Positions 25,329 through 34,261 of a DNA stretch of 64,000 bases are shown here, in pieces (the stretch's first letter is position 1; each line of letters begins with the position of its first letter). Position numbers and translations under genes: made by a program. The notes beneath the pieces were generated by a model, which saw only the letters and a list, made by a program, of their open reading frames with translations, did not search any database and was not told the origin of the DNA. Source of the stretch: Caldalkalibacillus salinus (lineage in GTDB: Bacteria > Bacillota > Bacilli > Caldalkalibacillales > JCM-10596); assembly GCF_016745835.1 (NCBI RefSeq), contig NZ_JAERVL010000006.1, positions 124,001 to 188,000 of the forward strand. Direction: 5' to 3'.

Positions 25329-26339
25329 TTAGGCTTGTGATGTGATGGTCACTTTAGGTGCTGATGTATGTATCATTTCCCGCTCATACAAATGACAAGC
25401 CACTTTATGATGGCCACCAACGTCTTGCAGCGCCGGTTTCACTTTCGCACACAAATCCATTGCCTCGGGACAGCGTGTGCGAAACACACAACCACTCGGT
25501 GGATCAATGGGACTGGGGAGTTCCCCTTCCAAAATAATACGTTCTCGACGATCCTCGATTCTGGGATCTGGGATGGGTATAGCGGATAATAATGCTTGAG
25601 TATATGGGTGCAACGGATTGCGGTACAACGCTTCACTTTCGGTCATCTCCACCATGTTCCCCAAGTACATCACACCGATACGATCACTAATGTGCTTCAC
25701 CATAGATAAATCATGGGCAATGAACAAATAGGTGAGCCCTTTCTCTTGTTGTAATGTCTGAAGAAGATTGACGACCTGCGCCTGAATAGAAACATCAAGA
25801 GCTGAAATAGGTTCGTCAGCAATGATGAATTCTGGTTCTAGGGCGAGGGCACGTGCAATCCCAATTCTTTGACGCTGCCCCCCACTAAACTCGTGAGGAT
25901 ACCGATTCGCATGCTCTGCATCGAGCCCTACTTCACGCAAAAGTTGGTGGACACGGTGCTTGCGTTCTTTTCCCCGGAATAAACCCTGTACATCCATTCC
26001 CTCTGCAATACTGTCCATGACGGTGGCCCTCGGATTGAGTGAAGCATAAGGGTCCTGGAAGATCATCTGCATCTGACGGTGCAGGCGGTTACTTTCCTCT
26101 CCTTGTGCTTCGTGAACGTTCCTACCTTTAAACATGACATCGCCTTCCGTCCGATCATAAAGACGTATGATTGTTCTACCCAGCGTTGATTTCCCACAGC
26201 CGGATTCCCCAACTAAACCAAAGGTTTCTCCTTCATAGATATCAAAGGTCACGTCCTCGACCGCCTGTAGCACTTTGCCTTTGTCCATATTGAAATATTT
26301 TTTTAGTTGTTTCACTTCTAGTAGTTTTTGGCGTTGCAT
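25329..26339 (-). CDS. Peptide ABC transporter ATPase, OppF/YkfD type
   Basis: One of two ATPases of the Dpp/Ykf peptide importer (336 aa). Walker A GESGCGKST near residue 45, signature FSGGQRQRIGIARAL, Walker B FIIADEPISALDV, and the C-terminal oligopeptide extension with the cysteine-rich segment CVFRTRCPEAMDLC. ATG 26339 is chosen because GGGGGAG lies just upstream. In B. subtilis the matching gene is ykfD, also at the end of the dpp-ykf region. It is the last gene of this operon, in front of a terminator. Confidence 0.92.
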   Translation of the reverse strand: MQRQKLLEVKQLKKYFNMDKGKVLQAVEDVTFDIYEGETFGLVGESGCGKSTLGRTIIRLYDRTEGDVMFKGRNVHEAQGEESNRLHRQMQMIFQDPYASLNPRATVMDSIAEGMDVQGLFRGKERKHRVHQLLREVGLDAEHANRYPHEFSGGQRQRIGIARALALEPEFIIADEPISALDVSIQAQVVNLLQTLQQEKGLTYLFIAHDLSMVKHISDRIGVMYLGNMVEMTESEALYRNPLHPYTQALLSAIPIPDPRIEDRRERIILEGELPSPIDPPSGCVFRTRCPEAMDLCAKVKPALQDVGGHHKVACHLYEREMIHTSAPKVTITSQA

Positions 26340-26388
26340 ATGTCTCCCCCTTCCCTGACTGTTCAAATGATGGCATCACGATGTGACA

Positions 26389-27378
26389 TCATGATGTGAC
26401 ATCGTGATGAATATAACGTCTAGAAGCACAATGTTCACGTTCATATATTGTACCGACTAAAGGAATCACTTCAATCGACTTACCCGTCTTGGGAGCATGG
26501 ATCATACGCCCTTCTCCGACATACATACCAACGTGATGAACACGTCCCTTACCTTCCTCATAGGCAAAGAACAGTAAATCGCCCGGTTGTAATTGTTCAT
26601 GTGGGACAGGTACTCCGCTATTGGCTTGGTCTGAAGCATCTCGAGGAATGTTTAGGCCACTCGCGCGATGAAGTGTATACATAAAGCCAGAGCAATCGAA
26701 GCCAAAACCGGACATCCCACCCCATAAGTATGGCAACCCTAAAAACATTTGGGCCAGCTGTACGAGATCTGAGCTTCTCACCCTAGGGCGTTCACCCGGG
26801 GCGTATGTGTCCACATCCTGACGTTGTACCCAACGCTCACCATGAGGGGTGTCCACTTTAACCCAATCTGCCTCTTCAGCAATAAGGGGGAGACGTGTTT
26901 GGAAGCTCACTTCAAGATGCTTTATTTTGGTAGGCGAATGGTTTACTATGTTAGGCGATACTGGTTCGTTCTCACCCTCAGCGTATAACCACGCTGTCGG
27001 TTGCTTCACGATGGCCACCGGCGTCTCTGCACACTCTATACTTCCAACGTTGCTCATCGTTTGACTGGCATCAACCAGTTGGGCCTTTGGCACCCACGCG
27101 GGGTAACCTTCTTCTTTCTTTCTAGTGGGCTGGACTGGGACGTATACATGAACCCACTCACCATCAGTTTCAATGCACTGCACTTCTTGTCCATAAAGCA
27201 CCTGACTCTGAACGAGATTATCCTCGTGAAGTTGTAGGCGTTGTTCAGTCGTCATGTCCGCTAGCCACCGTCTTATATCTCCGGGGTAGGAGATAGCCTT
27301 ATCGTCCGTCTTGCGGGCTGAAGAAGGCGCGGTCCACATGGTGGCTACTGGCACACGTACGATCAAGGTCTGACTCAA
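26389..27378 (-). CDS. ykfC: NlpC/P60 endopeptidase, YkfC type
   Basis: Gamma-D-glutamyl-L-diamino acid endopeptidase that cuts cell-wall peptides freed of their sugar. Two SH3b-like domains (about 1-200) precede the NlpC/P60 catalytic domain (about 210-325) with Cys in FDCSGFMYTLH, His in VHHVGMYVGEG and the third polar residue in IHAPKTGKS. No signal peptide, so it acts in the cytoplasm on imported peptides. The start is a TTG at 27378 with GGAGG nine bases upstream; a nearer ATG gives only a three-codon frame. Length 329 aa, as in YkfC. Confidence 0.93.
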   Translation of the reverse strand: MSQTLIVRVPVATMWTAPSSARKTDDKAISYPGDIRRWLADMTTEQRLQLHEDNLVQSQVLYGQEVQCIETDGEWVHVYVPVQPTRKKEEGYPAWVPKAQLVDASQTMSNVGSIECAETPVAIVKQPTAWLYAEGENEPVSPNIVNHSPTKIKHLEVSFQTRLPLIAEEADWVKVDTPHGERWVQRQDVDTYAPGERPRVRSSDLVQLAQMFLGLPYLWGGMSGFGFDCSGFMYTLHRASGLNIPRDASDQANSGVPVPHEQLQPGDLLFFAYEEGKGRVHHVGMYVGEGRMIHAPKTGKSIEVIPLVGTIYEREHCASRRYIHHDVTS

Positions 27379-27426
27379 AGTTTCATTCCTCCTTCACTCT
27401 CGTTGATGACTATATTGTTAATCACA

Positions 27427-28401
27427 TTATTTTATTAAACCGGGCTCAATGGTCAGTGTGGCGTTTGTTGTATCTACCCGTGCTTGAACGCCAATAGGGA
27501 TCGTCATGTGCGGTTCACAGTGACCCACTTGGAATCCACGCACCAACGGTTTACGTACGCTCTGAAGATGATCGCTTAACACTTCTTCTAGGCTTAACGA
27601 TGGTTTTCTTTTTTGGGGGCCACAATGGGCAAAGTCAGCGATGATGATCCCTTCAGCATCCGTAAACTTTCCGGCTAATCGTAACTGATTAAGCATTCTA
27701 TCAACCCGGTAAGGTTCTTCATCAACCTCTTCTATAAATAGGATTTTACCCTTGGTGTCAACCTCAAAAGGGGTCCCTAAAGTACTCACTAATAAAGACA
27801 AATTACCACCCATGATCGTTCCCTGTACGATGTCCTCCGCTTCTACTAACACCTCAATGGACGTTTCTATGGGGCCATCCAAGGCATCCGAATACGCATG
27901 TTTCATTTGCCTGGGAGCCATGATTTGTTTGAGATACTTTTCTGTCATCGGATGGACAACGGGGTGGCCCTCTAGCATGGTATATCCCAAGTCAGAACTA
28001 GGCATAGGGCCGTGAAAGGTGACGAGGCCCGTTCGTTGAAAAATGGCCACATGTAAAAACGTGATATCACTATAGCCTAAAAATACTTTTGGATGACGCT
28101 GTATTAAGTCATAATCAATATGTTCTGCAATCCTAGCCGTGCCATAACCGCCACAGGCACAGAAGATGCCTCTGATGTCATCATCTTTAAACATGTCGTG
28201 TAAATCCTGTAACCTCTCCTTATCGGAACCGGCCAAGTATCCGTACGTCTGCTCGATATACCGACCAAATCGCACTTTAAGACCCAAGGACTCGTAGAAC
28301 TGACAGCCAATGTATAGCCGCTTTAGGTCGGGTGGACTAGCCGGTGCGACGATACCGATCGTATCTCCTGGACGTAGTGACTGTGGCTTGATGACACTCA
28401 T
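27427..28401 (-). CDS. ykfA: LD-carboxypeptidase, S66 family (YkfA/LdcA)
   Basis: Removes terminal D-Ala from cytoplasmic murein tetrapeptides. The 324 residues open with IKPQSLRPGDTIGIVAPASPP. The nucleophile serine is in FLGYSDITFLH, the catalytic glutamate in FIEEVDEEPYRVDRML and histidine in QVGHCEPHMTIPIGV. ATG follows AAAGGGGGAG. It lies between the binding protein and ykfC in the order dppE-ykfA-ykfC; B. subtilis has the epimerase ykfB at this place, missing here. Confidence 0.94.
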   Translation of the reverse strand: MSVIKPQSLRPGDTIGIVAPASPPDLKRLYIGCQFYESLGLKVRFGRYIEQTYGYLAGSDKERLQDLHDMFKDDDIRGIFCACGGYGTARIAEHIDYDLIQRHPKVFLGYSDITFLHVAIFQRTGLVTFHGPMPSSDLGYTMLEGHPVVHPMTEKYLKQIMAPRQMKHAYSDALDGPIETSIEVLVEAEDIVQGTIMGGNLSLLVSTLGTPFEVDTKGKILFIEEVDEEPYRVDRMLNQLRLAGKFTDAEGIIIADFAHCGPQKRKPSLSLEEVLSDHLQSVRKPLVRGFQVGHCEPHMTIPIGVQARVDTTNATLTIEPGLIK

Positions 28402-28426
28402 TTACTTCTCCCCCTTTATAGCGAGA

Positions 28427-28456
28427 AAGGATGCCCATCCACACATGGACACCCTT
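28427..28456 (-). promoter_or_regulatory. Hairpin after dppE
   Basis: The minus strand can fold as AAGGGTG.TCCA against TGGATGGGCATCCTT, about 22 bases after the dppE stop and before ykfA. There is no U-tract. It resembles the stabilising hairpins often found after binding-protein genes. Confidence 0.45.
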
Positions 28457-28477
28457 CTTCACCTTACACCATTGGCG

Positions 28478-30139
28478 TTATTGGACATCTGCCCATTTGA
28501 GCTCCATATAACCCACGGGGTGACTTACAATACCGGATACACCATCCGCTTGTAGAACCGCTTGGTTATAGAAATAGATTGGGAACAATGGCATCTCGTC
28601 AAAGAGTAACTCTTCCGCTTGATGCATCAGATCGTAGCGTCTAACATCGTCCGCCTCCTGCTTAGCTTGGGCAATCAAGTCATCATATTCTGCGTTGCTC
28701 CATCCTGTCCGGTTCATGGAGCTACCTGTTATGAAGCTTTCTAGATAGTTAATCGGATCGGCAAAATCAGCTAAGAATGAAGAGCGAGAGAATTGCAATT
28801 CCAAATTACGTTGCGCTTCTAGAAAGACGTTCCATTCTTGGTTCGTCAGTGTGACATCTACACCTAAATGCTCGCTATACATTTCCTTTAACACTTCTGC
28901 AATTCTTCTATGAGAGTCGCTCGTATTGTAAGCGAGTGTAATTTCAGGGAGTGTGTCATAACCTTCTTCTTCCATCCCTTGTTCTAACAAGGCCTTCGCT
29001 TGCTCTGGGTCGTATTTTATCAGATCACCGCCGTTGTCTCGGAAGTCGCCACCTGCGGGATCATTAAACCCGTACGCTACAAATCCTTTGGCCGGTTTTT
29101 CTCCTTGCTTCGTGACGTGCTCTACGATCGCTTCACTGTCTACGGCTAAAGCAAACGCTTTGCGAATATTCTCATTATGGAAAGGTTCCATCTCTAGGTT
29201 AAAACGATAAAAATAAACACCTGAACGGTCAAACGTATCCACTTCACCCGCTTCAAAAAGTTGTTCACTCATGTCAGCTGGAATGCCTAGCGTATCCCCT
29301 ACAACGTGCAAATCTCCCGTCTGATAGAGTTGATAAGCCGTGTTAGGATCATCGACCATCTGCCATACAACTTCCTCAAGTTTTACTGTATCTGCATCCC
29401 AGTAATGGTCACTTCTCACCATTCTCAACTCATTATTGTGGTCCCAATCAGAGATATGAAATGGCCCATTACTTACAAATGTGTCAGCGCTGTTTGCCCA
29501 ATTCTCGTCTGCTTTCACTGTATCCTTATGAACAGGGAAGAAAGCAGGGTTTGAGATCACACTGAGAAAGTAGCTCTGCGGACTCGTTAGTGTCACTTCT
29601 AGTTGTTGGTCATCTAACGCCGTGACCTGCATATCATCTGCAGATCCTTCACCCGTATTGTACGCTTCTGCTCCTTCAATCAGGTACGTAAGAAAACCGG
29701 CTGGGGACGCTGTTTCAGGGTCTGCTAATCTCTTCCATGCATATTCAAAATCGTGAGCCGTGACCGGCTCCCCATTGGACCACTTTGCATCTTCACGAAT
29801 ATGGAACGTATACGTACGACCATCTTCCGACACGTCCCAGCTTTCAGCTGTGGCTTCTTGTGGGTCATGATCTGGTCCTAAACGCGTGAGGCCTTCCATC
29901 AAGTTGTTGAGCACATGGTAGGAGTAACTATCAAACCCTTGCGGTGGATCTAATGAAGTCGGCTCGGTCACATTATTAAGCACTAAAACCTTCTCACCGG
30001 AAGCATCGACCTCATCTCCGCTTCCTTGATCATCATCCGGTTCGGGTGTTGTCCCTCCCTCTGTCGTCGTACATGCCGCTAACGCAAATACTAGTGTTAA
30101 TGCTAAAACGAAAAGACCGTATTTCCTTAACGTTTCCAT
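28478..30139 (-). CDS. dppE: Peptide-binding lipoprotein of the Dpp/Opp family
   Basis: Extracellular peptide receptor (553 aa, SBP family 5). The signal peptide ends at the lipobox LAAC, followed by a glycine- and acid-rich linker (EPDDDQGSGDEVDASG). Family motifs are VLNNVTEPTSLDPP, the GLTRLGPD segment, YTFHIREDAKWSNGEPVTAHDFEYAWKR (shown by WSNGEPVTAHDFEYAWKR) and NPAFFPV. ATG follows GGGGGAC. Context with ykfA, ykfC and the D-aminopeptidase points to murein peptides as cargo. Confidence 0.93.
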   Translation of the reverse strand: METLRKYGLFVLALTLVFALAACTTTEGGTTPEPDDDQGSGDEVDASGEKVLVLNNVTEPTSLDPPQGFDSYSYHVLNNLMEGLTRLGPDHDPQEATAESWDVSEDGRTYTFHIREDAKWSNGEPVTAHDFEYAWKRLADPETASPAGFLTYLIEGAEAYNTGEGSADDMQVTALDDQQLEVTLTSPQSYFLSVISNPAFFPVHKDTVKADENWANSADTFVSNGPFHISDWDHNNELRMVRSDHYWDADTVKLEEVVWQMVDDPNTAYQLYQTGDLHVVGDTLGIPADMSEQLFEAGEVDTFDRSGVYFYRFNLEMEPFHNENIRKAFALAVDSEAIVEHVTKQGEKPAKGFVAYGFNDPAGGDFRDNGGDLIKYDPEQAKALLEQGMEEEGYDTLPEITLAYNTSDSHRRIAEVLKEMYSEHLGVDVTLTNQEWNVFLEAQRNLELQFSRSSFLADFADPINYLESFITGSSMNRTGWSNAEYDDLIAQAKQEADDVRRYDLMHQAEELLFDEMPLFPIYFYNQAVLQADGVSGIVSHPVGYMELKWADVQ

Positions 30140-30188
30140 AATTTGTCCCCCTTTTTACCATTAAAAATTATATAGTGTGTATCATGAA

Positions 30189-31217
30189 CTAACTTATGCC
30201 TATCCCTAACGATTCTAACTCTTGTTTACTCAGTGCCCTTTTTGCTCTCTCATCTTGTAACCAACAGGCGACCGTATGACCTTGACCCAAGTCTGTGACT
30301 GGAGGTTCAACACGTTTACATACTTCCATAGCAAACTCACAACGATCAACAAACGGACATCCTTTTGGTGGAGAAAACAAGTCAGGCGGCGTACCATCAA
30401 TAGGAATAAGAGGTTCGTTCTTATTAGCGTCCATTCTAGGCACCGATGAGAGTAATCCCTTCGTATACGGATGTTGTGGTCGATCAAACAAATCGTATCT
30501 CGTTCCAGTTTCCACCACCTTTCCAGCGTACATCACCTGAATCCGGTCAGCCATTTGTGCCACGACACCTAAATCATGTGTAATCAGTATAATAGCCACT
30601 TCAAATTGCTTCTGTAAATCTCTAAAAAGATCAATGATTTGGGCCTGTATCGTCACATCTAAAGCGGTTGTGGGTTCGTCAGCGATCAACAACGCTGGTT
30701 GACAGACCAACGACATGGCAATCATGATACGTTGGCGCATCCCTCCACTGAATTGGTGAGGATACTGTTTTAATCTTTCTTCCGGATTGGCTATCCCAAC
30801 AAGAGTGAGCATGTCTATCGCTTTAGCGTTAGCCTCAGCCTTTGATATTTTAAGGTGGCGAATCATCCCTTCGGTGATTTGATCACCGATACTAAGGGTG
30901 GGGTTGAGAGAGGTCATAGGGTCTTGAAAGATCATTGAAATCTCTCTCCCCCGAATACCTCTCATTTGAGCATCTGTTAATTGTGTTAGCTCTTGTCCCT
31001 TAAATTGGATGGTACCAGATTTGAACCGACCGGGTGGCTCAGGGATGAGGCGCATAATACTTTGAGCAGTGACACTCTTGCCACAACCACTCTCTCCGAC
31101 GATGGCCAGTGTTTCACCTTTATCTAAAGAAAACGAGACACCGCGAACAGCCTGCACTTCTCCTCCATGTGTATCGAATGAGACGTGTAATTGTTCCACT
31201 TCTAATAGTCGTTCCAC
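30189..31217 (-). CDS. dppD: Peptide ABC transporter ATPase, DppD/OppD type
   Basis: ATPase of the peptide importer (342 aa). Walker A GESGCGKSVT near residue 40, signature FSGGMRQRIMIAMSL, Walker B LLIADEPTTALDV, and an oligopeptide C-terminal extension with CPFVDRCEFAMEVC. Start is GTG 31217; its Shine-Dalgarno AAGGAGG overlaps the dppC stop. Pairs with the OppF-type ATPase at the operon end, separated from it by dppE, ykfA and ykfC. Confidence 0.94.
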   Translation of the reverse strand: MERLLEVEQLHVSFDTHGGEVQAVRGVSFSLDKGETLAIVGESGCGKSVTAQSIMRLIPEPPGRFKSGTIQFKGQELTQLTDAQMRGIRGREISMIFQDPMTSLNPTLSIGDQITEGMIRHLKISKAEANAKAIDMLTLVGIANPEERLKQYPHQFSGGMRQRIMIAMSLVCQPALLIADEPTTALDVTIQAQIIDLFRDLQKQFEVAIILITHDLGVVAQMADRIQVMYAGKVVETGTRYDLFDRPQHPYTKGLLSSVPRMDANKNEPLIPIDGTPPDLFSPPKGCPFVDRCEFAMEVCKRVEPPVTDLGQGHTVACWLQDERAKRALSKQELESLGIGIS

Positions 31218-31223
31218 TGAACA

Positions 31224-32180
31224 TCACCTCCTTAGCTTCGGATCAAGTGCATCTTGCAACCCATCACCAAAGACATTAAACGCAAACATTGTCAAAGAGA
31301 TAAAGAAGGCTGGAAAGAACAAACGCCACCAATGCCCCGATAGTATGGTTGATAATGCGTCGTTAGCCATGACTCCCCAGCTTGCGAATGGGGCTTGGAC
31401 ACCTAAACCTAAGAAGCTAAGGAACGCTTCAGCGAAGATTGCGGTGGGGACGGTTAGGGTCATTTGAACGATGATAGGTCCCATGGTGTTTGGCAGAAGC
31501 CCTTTTCTGATAATTCTAGAAGTCTTTGCGCCAAACGTCTTGGATGCTAAGATATACTCGTTATTTTTGAGCTGTAAGACCTGTCCTCGTACAATCCTGG
31601 CCATACCAACCCATCCCGTCACTGTGAGTGCCACGATGATAGTCAGGAGTCCAGGTCCCATGACAACCATGAGCAAAATCACCATTAAAAGGTATGGAAG
31701 CCCGTATAAAACTTCCACCACACGCATCATAATGTGGTCTGTACGGCCCCCTCTATAGCCTGCAATACCGCCATATACGACCCCGATTAAGCCATCTATT
31801 AAAGCGGCCATAAAACCAACAAATAGTGAAATTCTTGCGCCATACCACGTTCTAGCAAACATGTCTCGTCCCAAATCATCCGTTCCAAACCAATGGGTAC
31901 TAGAAGGCGGTTGATTGCTATTCGTTAATGTTTGTTCAGTCACATGATGCGAAGAAAGCATCGGACCAAAAATAGCCATAATAATAAGTAGAATAAGAAC
32001 CATAAGTCCAACCATTGCCAGTTTGTTTTTCCTTAAATTAAGCCATACCGCTTCCCAATAGGAGAGGCTAGGTCTTTTGATCTTCTCCCCCGCATGAGGA
32101 TCTTTATCTTTCCTTACAAACCATTCATCTGGTACGGCTTGATTTTGTTTGGTATGTAATTGATTCTCAGGAATGGCCAT
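31224..32180 (-). CDS. dppC: Peptide ABC transporter permease, DppC/OppC type
   Basis: Membrane subunit with six helices (318 aa). A hydrophilic N-terminal tail precedes the first helix (LAMVGLMVLILLIIMAIFG), then the loop HWFGTDDLGRDMFARTWYGA typical of OppC, and the EAA loop near TFGAKTSRIIRKGLLPN. ATG 32180 lies right after the dppB stop, with GGGAG upstream. Confidence 0.93.
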   Translation of the reverse strand: MAIPENQLHTKQNQAVPDEWFVRKDKDPHAGEKIKRPSLSYWEAVWLNLRKNKLAMVGLMVLILLIIMAIFGPMLSSHHVTEQTLTNSNQPPSSTHWFGTDDLGRDMFARTWYGARISLFVGFMAALIDGLIGVVYGGIAGYRGGRTDHIMMRVVEVLYGLPYLLMVILLMVVMGPGLLTIIVALTVTGWVGMARIVRGQVLQLKNNEYILASKTFGAKTSRIIRKGLLPNTMGPIIVQMTLTVPTAIFAEAFLSFLGLGVQAPFASWGVMANDALSTILSGHWWRLFFPAFFISLTMFAFNVFGDGLQDALDPKLRR

Positions 32181-32182
32181 AG

Positions 32183-33112
32183 CTACTCTCCCTTCTTGTG
32201 GAGCTTAATTCTTGGGTCTAACACGCCGTAAATCATATCCACGATAAAGAGCATTAGAATAAGTAGCGCACTATAAAAGATGGTTGTCCCCATAATGACA
32301 GGATAATCACGGTTGTTGATGCTTTCTACAAAATATCTTCCCATCCCAGGAATAGCAAAAATTTTCTCTATCACAAAGCTCCCGGTTAAGACCGCCGCCA
32401 CTAAGCTCCCCATAATCGTCACGACCGGTAATAAGGCATTACGGAGGGCGTGTTTACACACGATTGTAAAAGGGGACAATCCCTTCGCTCTGGCCGTACG
32501 GATGTAATCTTGGGTTAACACCTCCAGCATACTCGCTCTTGTTAAGCGTGCAATGATGGCCATAGGACCTGTACCTAAGGCAAGGGCTGGTAGAATCATA
32601 TGTTGCCAGCTAGACCATCTCGCAGGGGGGAGAATTTCCCAATTGACCGCCACCTGCTGAATCAGAAGAGTGGCAAGGATAAAGTTGGGAACGGAAATAC
32701 CCAATACTGCTAAGGTCATCATGGTGTAATCTATCAAACCGTTATGCCTTAAAGCGGCGAACACACCTAGAGCAACACCTGAAAACAAAGCTAAGGTGAG
32801 AGAAACAAAACCTAGTTCAAAGGAGACGGGGAACCCTCTGCCTAATAATTCATTCACCGTCGTTTGAGATTGTTTGATCGAGGGGCCTAGGTCTAATTTG
32901 ATTAAATTCTGTAAATAGTAGATATATTGAACAGGAACAGGCTTATCGAGATGATAATGTGCTTCTAAGTTAGCTTGAACGGCTTCATTGGTGTTTCTTT
33001 CCTGATTCAGTGGCGAGCCTGGAATGGCGTACATGAGAAAGAAAGTGAGGGTCATAATCACCCATAATGTCACCACCATAGATAAAAACCGCTGACCTAT
33101 GTATCGCAGCAC
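32183..33112 (-). CDS. dppB: Peptide ABC transporter permease, DppB/OppB type
   Basis: Membrane subunit (309 aa). N-terminal signature MLRYIGQRFLSMVVTLWVI, the PGSPL loop, the helix VSLTLALFSGVALGVFAAL, the EAA loop YIRTARAKGLSPFTIVCKH and the C-terminal GVLDPRI. Start GTG 33112 follows GGGGGGATTGCG. Forms the channel with DppC. Confidence 0.93.
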   Translation of the reverse strand: MLRYIGQRFLSMVVTLWVIMTLTFFLMYAIPGSPLNQERNTNEAVQANLEAHYHLDKPVPVQYIYYLQNLIKLDLGPSIKQSQTTVNELLGRGFPVSFELGFVSLTLALFSGVALGVFAALRHNGLIDYTMMTLAVLGISVPNFILATLLIQQVAVNWEILPPARWSSWQHMILPALALGTGPMAIIARLTRASMLEVLTQDYIRTARAKGLSPFTIVCKHALRNALLPVVTIMGSLVAAVLTGSFVIEKIFAIPGMGRYFVESINNRDYPVIMGTTIFYSALLILMLFIVDMIYGVLDPRIKLHKKGE

Positions 33113-33128
33113 GCCGCAATCCCCCCTA

Positions 33129-33953
33129 CTAGCAAAATGTTGTCTTCATTGCTAACTCCGTCATGACGAGCATGGCTCGATAAGCGTCTATCACTGTCTT
33201 TGCTTGATATCTCACGATCGTGGTATCCTCTTCAATGGCGGTTCCGGGCATTAAGCTAGCCCACTCGGCCTGTCCATAGTTGGCGTATTCTATACGTAAT
33301 AAGGGGTTATCTGGGGGCACCAGCGGTTGAACCTTGGCCTGTTGCGTAAGCGCTTCTTCGGTCTTGTGTTGAAGCAGCTCTCTCGTTTTTGCTGGTGTCA
33401 GACACAGGGCAGCTGAGCGGGATTGCTGTTCTTTGACGACAGCCGTGGTCACATTGGGAATGAGAGCCTCAGCCTCTTGGGCTGTTTGGTCATCTCCGGC
33501 GACCATTAGTACAGGGACACCATAATAACCTGCGACATAAGCGTTAAATCCAAGCTCTCCTACTTCAACATCGTCGAGAAAGATGTTGCGTACGCCAAAT
33601 GTCATCGTGTGACTCATGACCCCTTTTTTCGAAGCCCGTGCATGATACCCTATAAACATCGCAGCATCACACGTACGGTCTAATCCTTGTACCATGGACA
33701 TCGGTTTCGCGTTTCCTGAGATCAGCTTCGCCTCGCGATGTATATCCTCAATATACAAATTGTTCATTTTAGAATGGCTATCATTCACGATCACATCAGA
33801 ACAACCGTATTGAAATGCGCTCTCGATGACATGGTTCGCTTCATCCGTCATCAGTTGACGCCCCCGGTCGTAGTTTCTTTGGGCCGCATCGACAAAAGTC
33901 GCATCGGGTAATCCCGTTATGCCTTCCATATCAACGGATAAAAAGAGCTTCAT
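33129..33953 (-). CDS. dppA: D-aminopeptidase, M55 family (DppA)
   Basis: Zinc D-stereospecific aminopeptidase; the B. subtilis enzyme acts on D-Ala-D-Ala and similar peptides. Metal ligands are seen in LFLSVDMEGITG at the N-terminus, VNDSHSKMNN near 60 and FIGYHARASKKG near 100; MSHTM follows. 274 aa. ATG 33953 is chosen because AAAGGAGGG is placed just before it. First gene of the dpp-ykf operon, as in B. subtilis, behind a promoter with a CodY-like box. Confidence 0.94.
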   Translation of the reverse strand: MKLFLSVDMEGITGLPDATFVDAAQRNYDRGRQLMTDEANHVIESAFQYGCSDVIVNDSHSKMNNLYIEDIHREAKLISGNAKPMSMVQGLDRTCDAAMFIGYHARASKKGVMSHTMTFGVRNIFLDDVEVGELGFNAYVAGYYGVPVLMVAGDDQTAQEAEALIPNVTTAVVKEQQSRSAALCLTPAKTRELLQHKTEEALTQQAKVQPLVPPDNPLLRIEYANYGQAEWASLMPGTAIEEDTTIVRYQAKTVIDAYRAMLVMTELAMKTTFC

Positions 33954-33982
33954 ATCAGACCCTCCTTTGTTCATCTTTTTAT

Positions 33983-33997
33983 ACTTTTCAGATAATT
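33983..33997 (-). promoter_or_regulatory. CodY-like box at the dppA start point
   Basis: The minus strand reads AATTATCTGAAAAGT, 13 of 15 matches to the CodY consensus AATTTTCWGAAAATT. It begins five bases below the -10 box, so it covers the probable transcription start. The dpp operon of B. subtilis is a known CodY target. Confidence 0.7.
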
Positions 33998-34001
33998 AAT
34001 A

Positions 34002-34030
34002 ATTATAGCATACTTTTGTCCTCGCTTAAA
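34002..34030 (-). promoter_or_regulatory. dpp operon promoter
   Basis: Minus strand TGCTATAAT (extended -10; hexamer 34007-34002) with a weak -35 TTTAAG 17 bp upstream. Confidence 0.6.
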
Positions 34031-34168
34031 CTTGGCGGTTGTATCGCTTGTTTCCCCCAGGAGGATCGTTTTATGTTAATCTTAGTATCATTTCTATGTC
34101 GCTATGATTCTAGAATATGTCTGTTGTTTACTGATAGAAGAAACAACATCAAACGGAAACATCACCAT

Positions 34169-34206
34169 AAAAAAAGGGAACGATCGTATGACTATACGCG
34201 TTCCCT
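34169..34206 (-). terminator. Terminator of the dctPQM-dgoD operon
   Basis: Minus strand AGGGAACG, a loop that can itself pair (CGTA/TACG), CGTTCCCT, then seven T. It lies 55 bases after the last gene of the operon. Confidence 0.85.
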
Positions 34207-34261
34207 CTTTGAGTGACCTTTATTGTCGTTTCACTTGCTAGACGGACATAATCTACGTCCG

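Larger units (their letters stand above)
33954..34261. other. Intergenic region between the hydroxyacid dehydrogenase and dppA
   Basis: No gene. It holds a CodY-like box and the dpp promoter next to dppA (33983-34030) and the terminator of the upstream sugar-acid operon (34169-34206). The roughly 130 bp between them show nothing clear. Confidence 0.6.
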
